Source: DATFMP01 sp035266845
GTDB lineage: Bacteria > SAR324 > JACQKK01
Assembly: GCA_035266845.1 (NCBI GenBank)
Contig: DATFMP010000097.1
Coordinates: 1-64,000, forward strand
Direction of reading: 5' to 3'
DNA: 64,000 bases
Numbering within the stretch: position 1 is the first letter of the stretch; every line of letters begins with the position of its first letter. Both the position numbers and the translations under genes were made by a program. The notes under the pieces are model-generated. The model searched no databases and was not told the DNA's origin. It saw only the letters and a list, made by a program, of their open reading frames with translations. Positions 62,512 through 64,000 of this stretch are shown here, one piece after another.

Positions 62512-64000
62512 CTACATTTCCTGGAAGTCCGAATCGTTCAGATCATCCAGGTGCTTGGGGAGGGTTGAGGGGTGCAGCCGCAACTCCTCGTGAATCTTGT
62601 CGCGCAGCGAGCCCGCGTGGCTCTGCTGCGTGTTGTTGAGGCGGGCGCTGTGGCCATTGCCACCTGGGCGCGCCTGCACCTTGTGCTCCAGGAACTGGCG
62701 CTCGGCGCGTGCATTCTCCAGGGCCTCCTGCGCGCCCCGGATACCGTTGGTGGCGCCGCCCTGCACGATGGCCATCAGATCGCGCACCATGCGTTCCAAC
62801 TCCATGGACTGGGAGGACAACTCCTCGCTGGCCGCGGCGGATTGCTCCGCGTTGGCCGCGTTGGCCTGGGTCACCTTGTCCATCTGCCCCACGGCGGTGT
62901 TGATCTGGTCGGCGCCGCGGGCCTGCTCGTCGCTGGCGGAGGCTACCTCGCGCACCAGGTCCGCCACCTTCTGGATGGCGTCCTTGATCTGCGTGAGGAC
63001 GGCATCCACCTCCTCGGAAACCCGCACGCCCTGGTCCGCGCGCTGCTGGGCCTCCTCGATGAGGTCGTTGGTGTTCTTGGCCGCCTCGGCGCTGCGCTGG
63101 GCCAGGTTGCGCACCTCCTCGGCGACCACGGCGAAGCCCTTGCCGGCATCGCCCGCCCGGGCCGCCTCCACTGCCGCGTTCAGGGCGAGCAGGTTGGTCT
63201 GGAAGGCGATCTCGTCAATGGTCTTGATGATGTTGGCTGTCTTGGTCGAGGCATCGCGGATGTTGGTGATGGCGCTGGACATGCGCGACATCGCCTCGGT
63301 GCCCTGACTGGTGTAGTCGCGCGCCTCGTTGGCCAGCGACTCCGCCTCCTTGGCGTGGTCCGCATTGAGCCGCGTGGTGGAGGCCATCTCCTCCAGCGTG
63401 GAGGAGGTCTCCTCCAGGCTCGCCGCCTGCTCCGAGGCGCCCTCGGCCATGGACTGGCTCGATGCCGAGACCTGTTGTGCGGCGCCGTTCACCTGGCCCG
63501 AGGAGGACGATACGCCATCGATCACCACGGCGAGCTTCTTGAGCGGCCCCCGCATGATCAGGTAGCCCAGCACCAGAGCGAGCAGCGTGATCAGCGAGGC
63601 CCACATGAGGATGTTGAGCACCGCCCGATTGGTATCCGCGCGCACAGTGGCCAGTTGGGACGTGATCACGAAGGCACCCTTGAGGTCGCCGTCGTGCATG
63701 TTCTCCATTTTGTAGCCGAGGATGTCCTTGCCATTGCCCCAGGGGCTGTGGGCCTCGCTGCCGTGGCAGGTGAGGCAGCCCTGTTGCTCGGACAGCCGCA
63801 CGGGCCGCACCACGCGCACGACGCCCGCGCTGGAATCCGTCTCGTCGATCTCCTTCAGCGTCGAATCGTCGGCGAAGCGCTTCAGCCAAGTCACCTCCTC
63901 GCCTACCGCCCGATTGTCCTTGTTGCGCGGATTGTTGGCGATGATGCGGAACTGATAATGCTCCGCCTCCGCATTGCGGCCGCCGAGCCTGAACGAGGCG
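62512..64000 (-). CDS. Methyl-accepting chemotaxis protein with a haem c-type periplasmic domain (5' end outside window)
   Basis: The gene enters from the right edge; 496 codons are visible including the stop. The visible N-terminal part, with NPRNKDNRAVGEEV, resembles the Tll0287-like/DUF3365 sensor domain, and CLTCH in QQGCLTCHGSEAH is a covalent haem c site. One membrane helix (NILMWASLITLLALVLGYL) follows. The signalling domain contains the near-invariant hairpin tip, IDEIAFQTNLLALNAAVEAA followed by RAGDAGKGFAVVAEEVRNLA. It should pass redox or gas (O2, NO) binding at the haem to the CheA/CheW array. There is no CheR/CheB pentapeptide at the C-terminus. No chemotaxis genes adjoin it in the window. 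Confidence 0.92.
   Translation of the reverse strand, partial: ASFRLGGRNAEAEHYQFRIIANNPRNKDNRAVGEEVTWLKRFADDSTLKEIDETDSSAGVVRVVRPVRLSEQQGCLTCHGSEAHSPWGNGKDILGYKMENMHDGDLKGAFVITSQLATVRADTNRAVLNILMWASLITLLALVLGYLIMRGPLKKLAVVIDGVSSSSGQVNGAAQQVSASSQSMAEGASEQAASLEETSSTLEEMASTTRLNADHAKEAESLANEARDYTSQGTEAMSRMSSAITNIRDASTKTANIIKTIDEIAFQTNLLALNAAVEAARAGDAGKGFAVVAEEVRNLAQRSAEAAKNTNDLIEEAQQRADQGVRVSEEVDAVLTQIKDAIQKVADLVREVASASDEQARGADQINTAVGQMDKVTQANAANAEQSAAASEELSSQSMELERMVRDLMAIVQGGATNGIRGAQEALENARAERQFLEHKVQARPGGNGHSARLNNTQQSHAGSLRDKIHEELRLHPSTLPKHLDDLNDSDFQEM

Overview
The window is GC-rich DNA of a Gram-negative-type (diderm) bacterium. Evidence for two membranes: a LolC/E-type lipoprotein-release permease, a predicted outer-membrane beta-barrel, several lipoprotein and Tat signal peptides, and a periplasmic multihaem respiratory system. 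The nitrous oxide reductase is the Tat-exported (clade I) kind with NosR and a NosX-type ApbE, which is typical of Pseudomonadota. Other features (type 2 IPP isomerase, an AAA ATPase/VWA pair, a cytochrome-rich NrfD complex, dispersed hairpin repeats) also occur in other diderm phyla, so I do not assign a lineage. No rRNA, tRNA or CRISPR array was found.

Layout. 1-12,000: the edge of a cysteine desulfurase gene, an MFS transporter, a PilZ protein, a MoxR-like ATPase/VWA operon, an ACP-phosphodiesterase-like gene, a lone lolC/E-type permease, dapA and a small membrane protein carrying a CxxC module. 10,500-16,300 (minus strand): class I fumarase fumA, then the tight run trkA-pheA-fumC. 16,500-24,800: a metallo-beta-lactamase-fold hydrolase, lepB, an HtrA-type protease, a HAD hydrolase, fni (minus), a lipoprotein plus thermonuclease pair, and an ACMSD-like amidohydrolase.

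24,800-34,820 (minus strand): a compact denitrification operon, nosZ-nosR-nosD-nosF-nosY-orf-nosL-nosX, followed by a CBS-domain gene. It encodes the N2O reductase, its electron-transfer flavo-iron-sulfur protein, the copper-site maturation machinery and the flavin transferase that serves NosR. Two MFS transporters, a lipoprotein and a LarA-like protein lie beyond it. 41,500-46,600: a divergent fur-family/thrC pair, a hotdog thioesterase, a DUF971 protein, a cyclic-nucleotide-binding-like protein and a decayed IS5-type element.

46,650-53,480 (minus strand): a six-gene respiratory complex of the iron-sulfur molybdoenzyme class. Its parts are a pentahaem cytochrome, a Tat-exported molybdopterin-family subunit, a four-cluster ferredoxin subunit, an NrfD membrane subunit, a small two-helix protein and a tetrahaem cytochrome. 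A perfect FNR/DNR-type box lies upstream. With the nos operon this suggests a cytochrome-c-based anaerobic electron-transport chain; that link is inference.

54,200-64,000: an LLM flavin oxidoreductase, then a plus-strand locus of beta-barrel protein (split by a frameshift at an A9 slippery run), FecR-domain protein, PstS-like periplasmic protein and hybrid histidine kinase. This looks like an envelope-to-cytoplasm sensing system that I cannot match to a described one. A YceI-like protein and the 3' part of a haem-binding chemoreceptor gene close the window.
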